Source of the DNA: Hanstruepera flava
Lineage (GTDB): Bacteria > Bacteroidota > Bacteroidia > Flavobacteriales > Flavobacteriaceae
Assembly: GCF_023634025.1 (NCBI RefSeq)
Contig: NZ_JALJCW010000002.1
Location: 310,001 to 374,000 of the forward strand
Length of the DNA: 64,000 bases
Direction: 5' to 3'
Below, piece by piece: positions 36,855-46,907 of the stretch. Each line of letters starts with the position of its first letter. Positions within the stretch are counted from its first letter, which is position 1. The notes beneath the pieces were generated by a model. The model searched no databases and was not told the DNA's origin. It worked only from the letters and a program-made list of their open reading frames with translations. A program made the translations under genes and the position numbers.

Positions 36855-39623
36855 ATGAAAAAATTAAACAATCTATTCAAAAGCTTACTAATTGTTCTGT
36901 TGTTGGTTGGTGTTTCTGTTGATGGAAATGCTCAAATTAAACAAACTGCGAGTGTAGAAGGTATTACTGAATATATGATGGATAACGGTTTAAAAGTTTT
37001 ACTGTTTCCTGATAATTCAGCACAAACAATTACGGTAAACATTACCTACAAAGTAGGGTCAAGACATGAAGGTTATGGCGAAAAAGGTATGGCTCACTTG
37101 TTGGAGCACATGGTTTTTAAAGGCACGCCTAACCATCCTAACATCCCAGAAGAATTAACCGCACATGGAGCCAGGCCTAATGGTACCACCTGGTATGACA
37201 GAACCAATTATTATGAGACTTTTAATGCCACCGATGAAAATTTAGAGTGGGCATTAGATTTGGAAGCAGATAGAATGTTAAATTCTTACATTGCCAATGA
37301 AGATTTGCAATCAGAATTTACAGTAGTACGAAACGAGTTTGAAAGTGGAGAAAACTCGCCATCTGGAGTTTTAATGAAAAATGTAATTAGTTCGGCGTAT
37401 TTATGGCATAATTACGGACAATCTACCATTGGAAACCGTTCAGATATCGAGCGTGTGCCAATAGAAAATTTACAGGCTTTTTACAAAAAATATTATCGCC
37501 CAGATAATGCCGTTCTTATGGTTACGGGTAAGTTTGACAAGGATAAGACTTTAGCCTTAATTCAAGAAAAATTTAGTGGGTTAGAAAACCCTGATGTAGA
37601 ATTAAGAGATATTCCAACTATTGAACCACCACAAGATGGTGAAAGGCGTGTGGAGTTAAGCCGTGTTGGAGATTTACAAATTGCCTCGGCATTATACCAT
37701 ATACCAGCAGGATCTCATGAAGATTTCGCTGCTATGGCTATTGCAGAAGAAGTATTGACCGATAACCCTTCAGGGCGTTTGTACAAGGCTTTAGTTGATG
37801 AGAAAAAGGCATCTGGATTATACTCTTTCTCACCCTTTACTAAAGAACCATCGTTTCTTTATATTAACGTAAATGTACCTTCAGATAAGTCCTTACAAGT
37901 TGCCGAAGAAACATTATTAGGTGTTCTTGATAATTTTTCAAAAGAACCTGTAACAGAAGATGAACTTAAGCGTGCGAAGGCCAACTTGTTAAAACAAATC
38001 GATCAGATTTCAAGAAATTCTTCATATTTAGGAACATACACAAGTGAGTTTATTGGTGCTGGAGATTGGAGATTAATGTTTATACATCGTGATCGTATTG
38101 AGAACATGACTGTAGATAAAGTTAATGCAGCAGTACAACGTTACTTAATTAATACAAACCGAACGGTAGGCCTATTCAAACCTACTAAAAAACCTATTCG
38201 TGTAGCTATTGAGCATACTGAAGGATTAGATGAGTTAGTTGCCAATTATAAAGGCAAAGAAGGTTTAGATGCTGGTGAAGCTTTTGATGTGTCTTACGAA
38301 AACATTCAAAATCGTTTAGACTCTGGAGTTCTTGAAAAATTACCAATTGAATATGGCTTTATTAAAAAGAACAATCGTGGCGAAACGGTTACATTAAATT
38401 TTACCATTAGAAATGGTAATGTAAACGACTTTATGAACAAAGGAAAAATTGCGAGTTATGTTGGGCGTATGCTCAATAAAGGTACAACTAATATGTCTCG
38501 ACAAGATATTGAAGATAAGTTAAGCGAATTAAAATCGTCTGCTTTTGTAAGTAGTGGAAATGGACGTGTAAGTGCATCTGTAAATTCAACTGCGGAAAAC
38601 CTAATGGCAACTTTAGATGTTATGACCGATATGCTAAAGAACCCTGTGTTTGATGAAGCTGAATTAGAGAAACTAAAAACTCAAGATTTAGCGAACATCG
38701 AGCAAAGCAAAACAGATCCACAATTTTTAGCGATTCGTGAAATGGGATTGTTAAACCAGACTTTCCCTAAAGGTCATCCGTTATACAACATGACTATTGA
38801 TGAAGAAATTGAAGCTATAAAAGCAGTTACTGTAGACGATTTAAAAGCGTATCATAAAGAATATTTTGGTATTTCAGATAATGCTTCGGTAGTATCAATT
38901 GGTAATATTGATGAGCAAGAGCTGAAAACTTATTTCAATACAAACTTTAGCGACTTTAGAAACAGCCATAATTATGAGCCTATTTTAGATGTATATACCA
39001 AGAATACCGCAGCCAATGAAAGTATAATAACACCAGATAAAAAGAATGCTATTTCGTTTGGTATGCTGGCTATGGAAGTAAGTAGAGAAGATAAAGATTA
39101 TGCAGCACTTCAGGTTGCTGGTGAAATTTTAGGTGGCGGATTCTTATCGTCTAGAATCGCCAACAGATTACGCCAACAAGATGGTGTAAGTTATGGAGCA
39201 GGAGGCGCTGTAAATGTAGACAACAATAGTAAAGAGAAAAACTCGTCAGCGTTTGTGTATGCTATTTATGCGCCTGAAAATGCAGCCAAAGTGCAGCAAG
39301 GTTTTAAAGAGGAAATTGCTCGCTTTATAGCAGAAGGTATTACACAAGAAGAATTGGAAACAACAGTTAAAGGTTGGGTAGAAGCACAAAGTGTATCGCG
39401 TGCTAAAGACAATGAGCTTGCTGGTTTAATAGGTAGTAATTTATATTACGATCGTGATATGACCTTCCAAAAAAATATTGAAGAACAAGTAAAAAACTTA
39501 ACTGTAGATGATGTAAATGCAGCTATTAAAAAGTACTTTAAAAATTATGAAGAGTGGACAGTTGTGAATGCTGGAGACTTTGAAAGTTTAGAAATTAAAA
39601 AAGAAGATAAGAAAGTAGATTAA
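36855..39623 (+). CDS. Exported M16-family zinc metallopeptidase, two-domain
   Basis: 922 residues with a signal peptide (about 1-27). The inverted zinc motif HLLEH is at residues 81-85 in MAHLLEHMVFKGTPNH, and NEFESGENSPSG carries the distal Glu ligand. A second M16 domain (about 490-920) without the zinc motif includes LGGGFLSSRIANRLRQQDG, the usual substrate-clamping partner. Both halves sit in one chain, as in pitrilysin-type enzymes, rather than as the separate active/inactive pair found in many bacteria. It probably degrades peptides in the periplasm. It is monocistronic. Confidence 0.94.
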   Translation: MKKLNNLFKSLLIVLLLVGVSVDGNAQIKQTASVEGITEYMMDNGLKVLLFPDNSAQTITVNITYKVGSRHEGYGEKGMAHLLEHMVFKGTPNHPNIPEELTAHGARPNGTTWYDRTNYYETFNATDENLEWALDLEADRMLNSYIANEDLQSEFTVVRNEFESGENSPSGVLMKNVISSAYLWHNYGQSTIGNRSDIERVPIENLQAFYKKYYRPDNAVLMVTGKFDKDKTLALIQEKFSGLENPDVELRDIPTIEPPQDGERRVELSRVGDLQIASALYHIPAGSHEDFAAMAIAEEVLTDNPSGRLYKALVDEKKASGLYSFSPFTKEPSFLYINVNVPSDKSLQVAEETLLGVLDNFSKEPVTEDELKRAKANLLKQIDQISRNSSYLGTYTSEFIGAGDWRLMFIHRDRIENMTVDKVNAAVQRYLINTNRTVGLFKPTKKPIRVAIEHTEGLDELVANYKGKEGLDAGEAFDVSYENIQNRLDSGVLEKLPIEYGFIKKNNRGETVTLNFTIRNGNVNDFMNKGKIASYVGRMLNKGTTNMSRQDIEDKLSELKSSAFVSSGNGRVSASVNSTAENLMATLDVMTDMLKNPVFDEAELEKLKTQDLANIEQSKTDPQFLAIREMGLLNQTFPKGHPLYNMTIDEEIEAIKAVTVDDLKAYHKEYFGISDNASVVSIGNIDEQELKTYFNTNFSDFRNSHNYEPILDVYTKNTAANESIITPDKKNAISFGMLAMEVSREDKDYAALQVAGEILGGGFLSSRIANRLRQQDGVSYGAGGAVNVDNNSKEKNSSAFVYAIYAPENAAKVQQGFKEEIARFIAEGITQEELETTVKGWVEAQSVSRAKDNELAGLIGSNLYYDRDMTFQKNIEEQVKNLTVDDVNAAIKKYFKNYEEWTVVNAGDFESLEIKKEDKKVD

Positions 39624-39642
39624 AGTTCTTTTTACAATTTTA

Positions 39643-39675
39643 AAAAGCCAACACGTTAATAACGCGTTGGCTTTT
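39643..39675 (+). terminator. Terminator of the M16 peptidase gene
   Basis: 15-bp arms AAAAGCCAACACGTT / AACGCGTTGGCTTTT with one mismatch and a 3-base loop, then further T. It lies 19 bases after the stop codon. Confidence 0.85.
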
Positions 39676-39777
39676 TTATGTCTAAATGGTAATCTATTGG
39701 CTTTAAGTTCTAGCTAAAATAGCTAGCAAATAAAATCATCAAAGCTCTAAAAAATAAATATGCTCTAGTGAGATTTT

Positions 39778-40515
39778 TTATTTTTCAGGTAAGTATAATT
39801 TCATATTGTCAATTTCTAGTTCGTCTAGATGTCCCATTTTACGTTCGTCGGCTGTAATTAAATGCATATGTAAAAATGAATCGTGATGTGTGAAAACACC
39901 TTTGTGTTCGGTTGAGAAAAAACCGACTATTTCTACAGTTTCATCTTTTAATTTATAATTGGTTTGCCCTTGGTGAGCTTCATCTGGTGAAGATACTTTT
40001 GTTCCCTCTGGAAGGTTTTGGATATGTATAATAGCACTAATAGCTTGTCCTGCTAATTTAAAAACAAAAGGTCTTTTAAAATCAGCTGTATTTGTATCAA
40101 TAAAGTTTTCTAAATCTTGAATGGTTTTAATCGAAGCAGGCAAGTTAATTTCATTCCAATCGGTTACGTTACCATAAACAAAGAATGGTGCTGTAACATC
40201 AAACTGTTTTTTAACGATCATTGTAGAATCGGAAATTACTTTTGAAACATAACTTTTCCCTTCGTTAATTAACAACTCACCAGTAAGGTAGCTTTCGGGC
40301 CCTAGCCCATAAAGTCCATTTTTATTTGAAATTGTATCTAGGTTTATACTGGCTCCTAATTCGCCCTTCCACATTACATTTTTCATAGCACCTACAATTT
40401 TAATATCTGAGTAGGTTTCTGTGTTTTTGGTAGGGTTTTCTTTTTGTGTCGAGTTGCAGCTTAACAGCCCAATTGTTAGAAGCCCGAATACTATTCGCTT
40501 TATATTTGAAATCAT
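39778..40515 (-). CDS. Lipoprotein related to alpha-acetolactate decarboxylase
   Basis: 245 residues. A lipoprotein signal with Cys20 (IGLLSCNS) predicts export. The rest follows the acetolactate decarboxylase (BudA) pattern: GLGPESYLTGELLINEG (Glu80), KRPFVFKLAG (Arg148) and FLHMHLITADERKMGHLDEL, with the three zinc histidines 216, 218 and 229. BudA normally makes acetoin in the cytoplasm or is secreted in some Firmicutes. No acetolactate synthase gene is adjacent. A zinc-binding role on another beta-keto acid is possible. Confidence 0.85.
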   Translation of the reverse strand: MISNIKRIVFGLLTIGLLSCNSTQKENPTKNTETYSDIKIVGAMKNVMWKGELGASINLDTISNKNGLYGLGPESYLTGELLINEGKSYVSKVISDSTMIVKKQFDVTAPFFVYGNVTDWNEINLPASIKTIQDLENFIDTNTADFKRPFVFKLAGQAISAIIHIQNLPEGTKVSSPDEAHQGQTNYKLKDETVEIVGFFSTEHKGVFTHHDSFLHMHLITADERKMGHLDELEIDNMKLYLPEK

Positions 40516-40569
40516 TTTTTTAATCGTTAAATAGTGGCTGACAATTTAGGTTTCAATACAGTGCCAAAG

Positions 40570-40589
40570 AATCCGCAAGATTAATTACA
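40570..40589. repeat. 20-bp dispersed repeat, copy 1
   Basis: AATCCGCAAGATTAATTACA. It differs by one base from the copy at 41221-41240 in the same orientation. It lies 21 bases beyond the stop of the 185-residue gene, so the two copies bracket that gene. Confidence 0.7.
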
Positions 40590-40610
40590 AAGGTTGTTAT
40601 AGGTAGTTTT

Positions 40611-41168
40611 TTATTCCGATTTTTGATATTCCGAATAACTGTCCACAGTTGTTTTTCCGTTTATAACTAAAGTATTCATGATATCTGCATAGTTTATCTT
40701 TTGGTTTTCAAAATCCTTTTCGAAAGTTAGAAATAGAATATTATATAGATGCTTACCACTTACAAAACTTGAGTTTATTCCTTTAAATTTGTTTTCTCCT
40801 TTTGCTGTAGAAATGAAATGTCTTAAAGGTTTTATATTGTTATAAAAAACTAAATCAATTTCTGTTACTTCGCAGCCACAAGTTTCTTGGTAATAAGTTT
40901 CATATTTTCCATCCAAAAGGTTTCCCTTTTCAAATCCGTGATCAGTTATTTTGGATATCAATAGTGTGTATTTAAATTCATTTTCAGATGTTTTTACAAA
41001 TACGTCAATTTTAGAATTGGGTTGATTCTGATTCGAGTATTTTAAGTCCGAGTCTGCTAAAAAAACATAATCTTCATTATTATCCACATAGAATTTTTTG
41101 TTAGTCTGCGAAAAGGACATATTCGAAAGAACTCCAAATAGTATTATTAATCTAAAAAGTTTTTTCAT
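40611..41168 (-). CDS. Exported hypothetical protein, 185 residues
   Basis: A signal peptide ends near NMSFSQT. The mature part is polar and strand-rich, with one cysteine pair (ETCGCEVTEIDLVF) in the middle. No family is recognised. It lies between two copies of a 20-bp repeat and is separated from both neighbours by AT-rich spacers, so it looks like an accessory unit of the same small patch as the 186-residue membrane gene. Confidence 0.7.
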   Translation of the reverse strand: MKKLFRLIILFGVLSNMSFSQTNKKFYVDNNEDYVFLADSDLKYSNQNQPNSKIDVFVKTSENEFKYTLLISKITDHGFEKGNLLDGKYETYYQETCGCEVTEIDLVFYNNIKPLRHFISTAKGENKFKGINSSFVSGKHLYNILFLTFEKDFENQKINYADIMNTLVINGKTTVDSYSEYQKSE

Positions 41169-41220
41169 TTATGATTTAGTTTAATGACCAACGATATCGA
41201 CTGTGCTTTCGTTGAGGAAA

Positions 41221-41240
41221 AATCCGCAGGATTAATTACA
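41221..41240. repeat. 20-bp dispersed repeat, copy 2
   Basis: AATCCGCAGGATTAATTACA, one mismatch to copy 1. Its end supplies the stop codon (41236-41238) of the 186-residue gene read leftward. Confidence 0.7.
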
Positions 41241-41796
41241 CACGTTTTAAGTTTTTAATCTCAGTTCCAAAAAGTATCACAATATAGCTAATTAAGGTTA
41301 AAGAGTATCCAAAAACCAATCTAAAAGGGATTGGTATTATATGCCATAAAATTAGTGTAGCTATTAGAAGAATACATATTCCAATTTTTCGTTTGCTATA
41401 GTAATTAAGACTTAAAATTAACAAGCCAAGATTAAAGACTTTTGAACTTGGTCCTAAAGTAATAAATGTTTTCCAGATTGATGGAATTTGTATAATATGG
41501 CTTGTGAATTCGTTACGCATTTCTTGGTTTGGAAAACTCCAAAATATAAAATCTAGTACACACATTCCAATCATACAAGCTATTCCAATTAAGGTTAATG
41601 GAATTCCAATGCTGCTGTAAATTTTTTTAGGAAAGGATACAACCTGTGGAATAAGACAGACTACTCCAACTAACAAGAACCAATGAGCAAAATCAATAGG
41701 TTTCTGGTTGTATACAAAATCATTGCCTTGAGCTAACAATATTTGACCTGTTAAAAGGAAAACTAGTCCGATGATAAAAAAAATCTTATAAGTCAT
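41236..41796 (-). CDS. Hypothetical multi-span membrane protein, 186 residues
   Basis: Five or six hydrophobic helices spaced over the whole length, beginning YKIFFIIGLVFLLTGQILLA, and no enzyme motif. Its last codons and stop lie within copy 2 of the 20-bp repeat, so the C-terminus may have been set by the insertion of that element. The function is unknown. Confidence 0.65.
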   Translation of the reverse strand: MTYKIFFIIGLVFLLTGQILLAQGNDFVYNQKPIDFAHWFLLVGVVCLIPQVVSFPKKIYSSIGIPLTLIGIACMIGMCVLDFIFWSFPNQEMRNEFTSHIIQIPSIWKTFITLGPSSKVFNLGLLILSLNYYSKRKIGICILLIATLILWHIIPIPFRLVFGYSLTLISYIVILFGTEIKNLKRV

Positions 41797-42000
41797 TTGA
41801 GTTCTATGTGATCAATTGTATTACTAAATTTCTTTATAAGATATCGATGACGATAGAATGTTACACTTTTTTGATGACAATAGTTTGCCAATTTAGTTAA
41901 CTAAACTTCAATTTTAATGTGCTACAACTTATAGCTTAACAGTATACATGGTTAATAAACCGCTTGCTATTTTGGATAGGACTACACTTTAGTGTTACTA
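41797..42000. other. 204-base gene-free spacer with palindromes
   Basis: There is no reading frame of note. It holds a perfect 14-bp palindrome TTTAGTTAACTAAA at 41892-41905 and a 12-bp one ACACTTTAGTGT at 41984-41995. The latter is 5 bases beyond the scpA stop but has no clear T-run, so I do not call it a terminator. Confidence 0.5.
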
Positions 42001-44124
42001 TCAATCAATTAAAATCTCTAAAATTTTAATAGCGGCATCACTAATTTTTGTACCAGGACCAAAAACAGCTACAGCACCAGCATCAAATAAATATTGGTAA
42101 TCTTGTTTGGGTATTACACCACCTACGATAACCATAATGTCATCGCGACCGTATTTTTTTAGCGCTTCAATAACTTGCGGTACCAAGGTTTTATGACCGG
42201 CTGCCAATGACGATACACCTAATATGTGGACATCGTTTTCCACAGCTTGTTTGGCGGCTTCTTGTGGTGTTTGGAATAAAGGACCAATATCAACATCAAA
42301 ACCAACATCGGCATAACCAGTGGCAACTACCTTGGCGCCACGATCATGGCCGTCTTGTCCCATTTTGGCAATCATAATACGTGGTCTTCTACCATCTTGC
42401 TCGGCAAATTGGTCGGCTAAAGCCTTGGCTTTATTAAACGAATCGTCGTTTTTAATTTCTTTACTATACACGCCTGAAAACGATTTAATTTGTGCTTTAT
42501 ATCTTCCAAAAACAGCTTCAAGAGCATCGCTAATTTCACCCAAAGTGGCACGTTCTCTAGCTGCATTAACAGCTAAAGCTAATAAATTTTCTTCACCTGA
42601 TTGTGCTGCTTCTGTTAAAGCCGATAATGCGTTTTTAACGTTTTCTGCATTACGTTCAGATTTTATTCTATTTAGACTATCAATTTGCTGATTACGAACG
42701 GTTTGATTATCGACTTCTAAAGTCTGTATTGGCGCTTCTTCCTCTAGTTGATACTTATTTACACCAACAATAATATCCTGACCAGAATCTATACGGGCTT
42801 GTTTTCTAGCAGCAGCTTCTTCAATACGTATTTTAGGAATACCAGCTTCAATGGCCTTGGTCATGCCACCCAATTCTTCAACTTCTTCAATCAACGACCA
42901 TGCTTTTTGGGCAATATCATGCGTTAGCTTCTCAACATAATAACTGCCTGCCCAAGGGTCAACGGTTTTAGTAATGTGGGTTTCTTCTTGAAGATAAATT
43001 TGTGTGTTTCTAGCAATACGTGCCGAAAAATCGGTTGGTAGGGCAATGGCTTCGTCTAAAGCGTTGGTATGTAAACTTTGCGTACCACCAAAGGCAGCAG
43101 CAGCAGCTTCTATACAGGTTCGCGCTACATTATTAAAGGGGTCTTGCTCGGTTAGACTCCAACCAGATGTTTGACAATGTGTTCTTAAGGCTAAAGATTT
43201 TGGGTTCTTAGGATTAAACTGCTTTACTAGTTTAGCCCACAGCATACGTGCCGCACGCATTTTGGCAATTTCCATAAAATGATTCATACCAATAGCCCAG
43301 AAAAACGAAAGACGCGGCGCAAAAGTGTCAATATCCATTCCAGCTTCCAAACCTTTTCTAATATATTCTAAACCATCAGCTAGGGTGTAAGCCAATTCAA
43401 TATCGCAGGTGGCACCCGCTTCCTGCATATGGTAACCAGAAATACTGATACTGTTGAATTTTGGCATGTTTTGGCTGGTATATTCAAAAATATCTGAAAT
43501 GATTTTCATGGAAGGCGTAGGCGGATAAATGTAGGTGTTACGCACCATAAATTCCTTTAAAATATCATTCTGAATGGTTCCAGCCAATTGTTCAGGTTTT
43601 ACGCCTTGCTCTTCGGCAGCTACAATATAAAAAGCCATGATAGGCAAAACAGCTCCATTCATGGTCATGGAGACCGACATTTTATCCAGAGGAATTTGGT
43701 CGAAAAGGATTTTCATGTCTTCAACCGAATCGATTGCTACACCTGCTTTTCCAACATCGCCAACAACACGATCATGGTCAGAATCATAACCTCTATGTGT
43801 TGCCAAATCGAAAGCTACGGAAAGTCCTTTTTGCCCAGCAGCCAAATTACGACGATAAAAAGCGTTACTTTCTTCTGCAGTAGAGAATCCAGCATATTGG
43901 CGAATGGTCCAAGGGCGACGTACATACATGGTGCTGTAAGGACCGCGAAGATTAGGCGCTATTCCAGCAACAAAACCGAGATGTTCAACAGTGTCTAAAT
44001 CCGATTTCGAATAAGTGGATTTAACCTGTATATCCTCGGCTGTGTTATGAGAGTGGATACCGTTCTCTAATTCATGTTGTTTGCCATTTGCAAGGCTTAT
44101 ATGTTGCATGTTTTTTCTAGACAT
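42001..44124 (-). CDS. scpA: Methylmalonyl-CoA mutase, large (catalytic) subunit
   Basis: Interconverts methylmalonyl-CoA and succinyl-CoA with adenosylcobalamin. 707 residues. The TIM-barrel substrate domain has [34 protein letters not shown] and [11 protein letters not shown]. The C-terminal cobalamin domain has [13 protein letters not shown], with His593 as the lower cobalt ligand, and [11 protein letters not shown]. The length and complete domains identify the catalytic chain of the heterodimeric type. Its start touches the stop of the upstream lipoprotein gene, and mutA lies two genes further upstream. Confidence 0.97.
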   Translation of the reverse strand: MSRKNMQHISLANGKQHELENGIHSHNTAEDIQVKSTYSKSDLDTVEHLGFVAGIAPNLRGPYSTMYVRRPWTIRQYAGFSTAEESNAFYRRNLAAGQKGLSVAFDLATHRGYDSDHDRVVGDVGKAGVAIDSVEDMKILFDQIPLDKMSVSMTMNGAVLPIMAFYIVAAEEQGVKPEQLAGTIQNDILKEFMVRNTYIYPPTPSMKIISDIFEYTSQNMPKFNSISISGYHMQEAGATCDIELAYTLADGLEYIRKGLEAGMDIDTFAPRLSFFWAIGMNHFMEIAKMRAARMLWAKLVKQFNPKNPKSLALRTHCQTSGWSLTEQDPFNNVARTCIEAAAAAFGGTQSLHTNALDEAIALPTDFSARIARNTQIYLQEETHITKTVDPWAGSYYVEKLTHDIAQKAWSLIEEVEELGGMTKAIEAGIPKIRIEEAAARKQARIDSGQDIIVGVNKYQLEEEAPIQTLEVDNQTVRNQQIDSLNRIKSERNAENVKNALSALTEAAQSGEENLLALAVNAARERATLGEISDALEAVFGRYKAQIKSFSGVYSKEIKNDDSFNKAKALADQFAEQDGRRPRIMIAKMGQDGHDRGAKVVATGYADVGFDVDIGPLFQTPQEAAKQAVENDVHILGVSSLAAGHKTLVPQVIEALKKYGRDDIMVIVGGVIPKQDYQYLFDAGAVAVFGPGTKISDAAIKILEILID

Positions 44125-44768
44125 TATAATATCATTTTTTGTAGATATTCATCAAAATTAATCTGGTAAGGTGTAGATAAATTTATCAATACCGTTTTTT
44201 GTTTTGAAGATATAATATATGAATTACTAAAAACGGATGTTTTAATTTTAGGATTATCAATTCGAAAAACTGCTTTAAAGATTTGTACATCTTTATTCGA
44301 ACTATATTTAGCTGTTATCTTATTAAAATCTAAATTTGAAAGGTGTGATGTTTGTTCATGGTTTTGACGTATCATACCTAATAAAAATTGGGCATCTCGC
44401 TTTTGAAGCGGCATGTATTTCACAGTGTTTATTGTGTAGGTGGATCGTGATAGCTCATCATAAAACAAATATAAATTCCCATCCATTTTTCTCATGTTAT
44501 TTAGACGTGCTATTTCATATTTGTAAGCTTCTTCAGGAACAATAGAGTCCAACAGATTTTGATAATCAACTGTAGAGTATTTTTTAAATACTGAAGGGAG
44601 GTATATTTTAATACCATCATTTTCTAAAAAATGATATGACCCTTCTACCTCGTTAATATTATCAGACTCTATCCAAGTTATCACTTCTGTTGCAACAGAG
44701 TTTAAACAACTTGAAATAACAATAGAGCTTAATAAAACTAAAAGGAATATGCTTACTCTTTTTTTCAC
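44124..44768 (-). CDS. Hypothetical lipoprotein, 214 residues
   Basis: Lipoprotein signal peptide with VISSCLN. The mature part includes [20 protein letters not shown] and many Lys/Asp/Asn residues; no domain is recognised. It lies between the two methylmalonyl-CoA mutase genes and shares one base with the scpA start, so it is co-translated with scpA. That context does not by itself imply a metabolic role. Confidence 0.75.
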   Translation of the reverse strand: MKKRVSIFLLVLLSSIVISSCLNSVATEVITWIESDNINEVEGSYHFLENDGIKIYLPSVFKKYSTVDYQNLLDSIVPEEAYKYEIARLNNMRKMDGNLYLFYDELSRSTYTINTVKYMPLQKRDAQFLLGMIRQNHEQTSHLSNLDFNKITAKYSSNKDVQIFKAVFRIDNPKIKTSVFSNSYIISSKQKTVLINLSTPYQINFDEYLQKMIL

Positions 44769-44785
44769 TGATTAATTACTAATTG

Positions 44786-45478
44786 TTAATGATTGTGACC
44801 TGCATGGTCATCTGTTTTTTCTGTAGCAGGCTTTTGTTTAATTAAAGGTTTGCCTGGTTCGGTGCGGTAGGTTGTTTTTTCTTGAATTTTTTTTTCTGTT
44901 ACTTGTGTTGGGTCAACATCAAATAATTTAGAATAGTATAAATCTAAAGCTATAAATGCAGCCAGATAACGGTCTGTGTTTGCCGTTTTAACTTTATTCA
45001 ATAAAGGTGCTCCAAAAATATCAGCACGCATACTGTTAACAGAAATTAGCGATTTGTAGGTGGTTGCTAATCCTTTGTCTTTCATATTGTCTCCAATACA
45101 AGTAAAGATGTCTGCCTTGTAATTAAGGGTGTTGTCAGCATTCCATAATTGAGATTGGTTTTTAAGCGCATTAAAAACTTCCATACTATGTGGTGTTACA
45201 ACCTCTTGATACTTAACACCCTTTCTTTGGGTTGCCCTAAAAAAGTTGGTGTAGGCAACACGTAAATCAGAGCTTCGGGTATTGTAGGTTTTCATAATAT
45301 CGTCTTCAAAAGACAAAAGCGCTTCATGAATTAATTTTGTGTCTACATCAGTACAATTTAATGCGTTTTCAGTTTCAGTATACTTATAATCAAAATCAAC
45401 TGTTTGGGTTTCGTTTTTACAATTTAATACTGTTAATAATACGGTTAGAACAGCTAGTTTTAAAATGGATTTACTCAT
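44786..45478 (-). CDS. Hypothetical lipoprotein with His-rich C-terminus
   Basis: 230 residues from the ATG at 45478, which directly begins the lipoprotein signal (TVLLTVLNCKN). The mature part contains two spaced cysteines (ENALNCTDVD; KADIFTCIGDN) and ends DDHAGHNH, a possible metal-binding tail. No known domain is recognised. It is the first gene after mutA, 67 bases away, and precedes the other lipoprotein by 17 bases. Confidence 0.75.
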   Translation of the reverse strand: MSKSILKLAVLTVLLTVLNCKNETQTVDFDYKYTETENALNCTDVDTKLIHEALLSFEDDIMKTYNTRSSDLRVAYTNFFRATQRKGVKYQEVVTPHSMEVFNALKNQSQLWNADNTLNYKADIFTCIGDNMKDKGLATTYKSLISVNSMRADIFGAPLLNKVKTANTDRYLAAFIALDLYYSKLFDVDPTQVTEKKIQEKTTYRTEPGKPLIKQKPATEKTDDHAGHNH

Positions 45479-45545
45479 AGTTGTTAATTTTACTTTTAAT
45501 AGGTTGTCTTTAATCTTCGATTTCATAGTTCGTAAAATTTAAAAT

Positions 45546-46907
45546 TTATTCGTTGTGTAATCTTTGTTGTTCCAATGTTTCTGATAAACGCTTTTCTATA
45601 AGAGGTTCGATAAGTGTTTTGCGTGGTTTGGTTTTTACAAAAGGATATAATTCCAGTTCATTCTTCATGCGGTCTTCATTATTTGGATGCTTGTTAGAGC
45701 CTACTAAAATCAGTTTTCCAGAGTCAAATTGATCCTGTTCTTTTTGAGCCGATTCTTTAATTTTTCTTTGAATAACACCCTCTTTAAGTTGTGATAAAAA
45801 TCCACCTTGCGTTTCTATATCCTTAAAAAGTGTTAAGGCTTTTTCGGCAAGTTGTTTGGTAAGCGTTTCTATATAATAAGCACCATCTGCAGGATTGTTT
45901 ACCATATTGAAATAGCTTTCATGTTTCAAAATTAACAGCTGGTTTCTGGATATTCTGTCTCCAAATTCATTGTTTTTATGGTAAATGGCATCGTAAGGTA
46001 AATTACAAATACTATTGGCGCCTCCTAAAATAGCACTCATACATTCGGTTGTGGTTCGCAACATATTGGTATTGTAATCGTACAATGTTTTGTTGCGTTT
46101 GGTAGGAGTGGCAAAAATGTTGGTTTCCAGCTTACATTCGTAAGTGTCTGCAAAGAGTTCAATTAAAGTCCGTAGGGCACGAAGCTTCGCAATTTCAAAA
46201 AAGTAGTTAGATCCAACCGAAACGTTCAAAGTCAGGGTCAACTTTTTGTTTTTTAAAGACTTTTCAGAATGTAGATAATTTAAATATTCGTTACAATGGG
46301 CTAGGGTATATGCTAATTGCTGTACTGTATTAGCACCTGCATTTTGATATAAACTTGTATCAATGCTAAATTGTGATGTGTAATTTACAATATTGGAAAA
46401 TTGCCCATGGTCTTCTTTTAGATTGTAATACCAGTTGCCCGAACGCGCTAAATGGCCAATAATATCTGTACAGATATAAACTCTTGCTTTTGTATCATGG
46501 TTTTGGATGGTTTTTACAAAATCATCATCGCAAAACAAACATTCAAAATACAGTGTTTCGGCAGTTATGTTATGTAGCAATTGGGTTATGGAAACGGTAG
46601 TGTTGGGTAAAATGAATTTAATGGTTTCTGCGCCACGATTAAGAGCGTAAACAGCTATGTTGTTTGCAATGGTAACATCGTCTACATAAATGGTTTGTGC
46701 AATGGTCCAAGAAGTTACTTTAGTTTCGGGAACTTCCTCTATAGATTCAAATGCTTCGGGATGATAAAAAGGCTTAACATCAATGCCTTCGTTTGTATGC
46801 CATATTAAGGTGTTATTGTAATCGGCACCTTTTAAATCGGCTTGAATTTTTTGTTTCCATTCATTGGCAGAAACGTTAGGAAATTCGTTAAATAATTTTT
46901 TAGTCAT
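45546..46907 (-). CDS. mutA: Methylmalonyl-CoA mutase, small subunit (no cobalamin domain)
   Basis: Non-catalytic partner of the mutase large chain. 453 residues from the ATG at 46907; longer in-frame starts overlap the FtsB-like gene more. The barrel pattern is retained: NEFPNVSANEWKQKIQADLK, GANTVQQLAYTLAHCNEYL, TTECMSAILGGANSIC and NNPADGAYYIETLT. The chain ends soon after the barrel, about 150-180 residues shorter than the classical small subunit, so the C-terminal cobalamin-like domain is missing. It overlaps the upstream gene by 8 bases. Confidence 0.92.
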   Translation of the reverse strand: MTKKLFNEFPNVSANEWKQKIQADLKGADYNNTLIWHTNEGIDVKPFYHPEAFESIEEVPETKVTSWTIAQTIYVDDVTIANNIAVYALNRGAETIKFILPNTTVSITQLLHNITAETLYFECLFCDDDFVKTIQNHDTKARVYICTDIIGHLARSGNWYYNLKEDHGQFSNIVNYTSQFSIDTSLYQNAGANTVQQLAYTLAHCNEYLNYLHSEKSLKNKKLTLTLNVSVGSNYFFEIAKLRALRTLIELFADTYECKLETNIFATPTKRNKTLYDYNTNMLRTTTECMSAILGGANSICNLPYDAIYHKNNEFGDRISRNQLLILKHESYFNMVNNPADGAYYIETLTKQLAEKALTLFKDIETQGGFLSQLKEGVIQRKIKESAQKEQDQFDSGKLILVGSNKHPNNEDRMKNELELYPFVKTKPRKTLIEPLIEKRLSETLEQQRLHNE

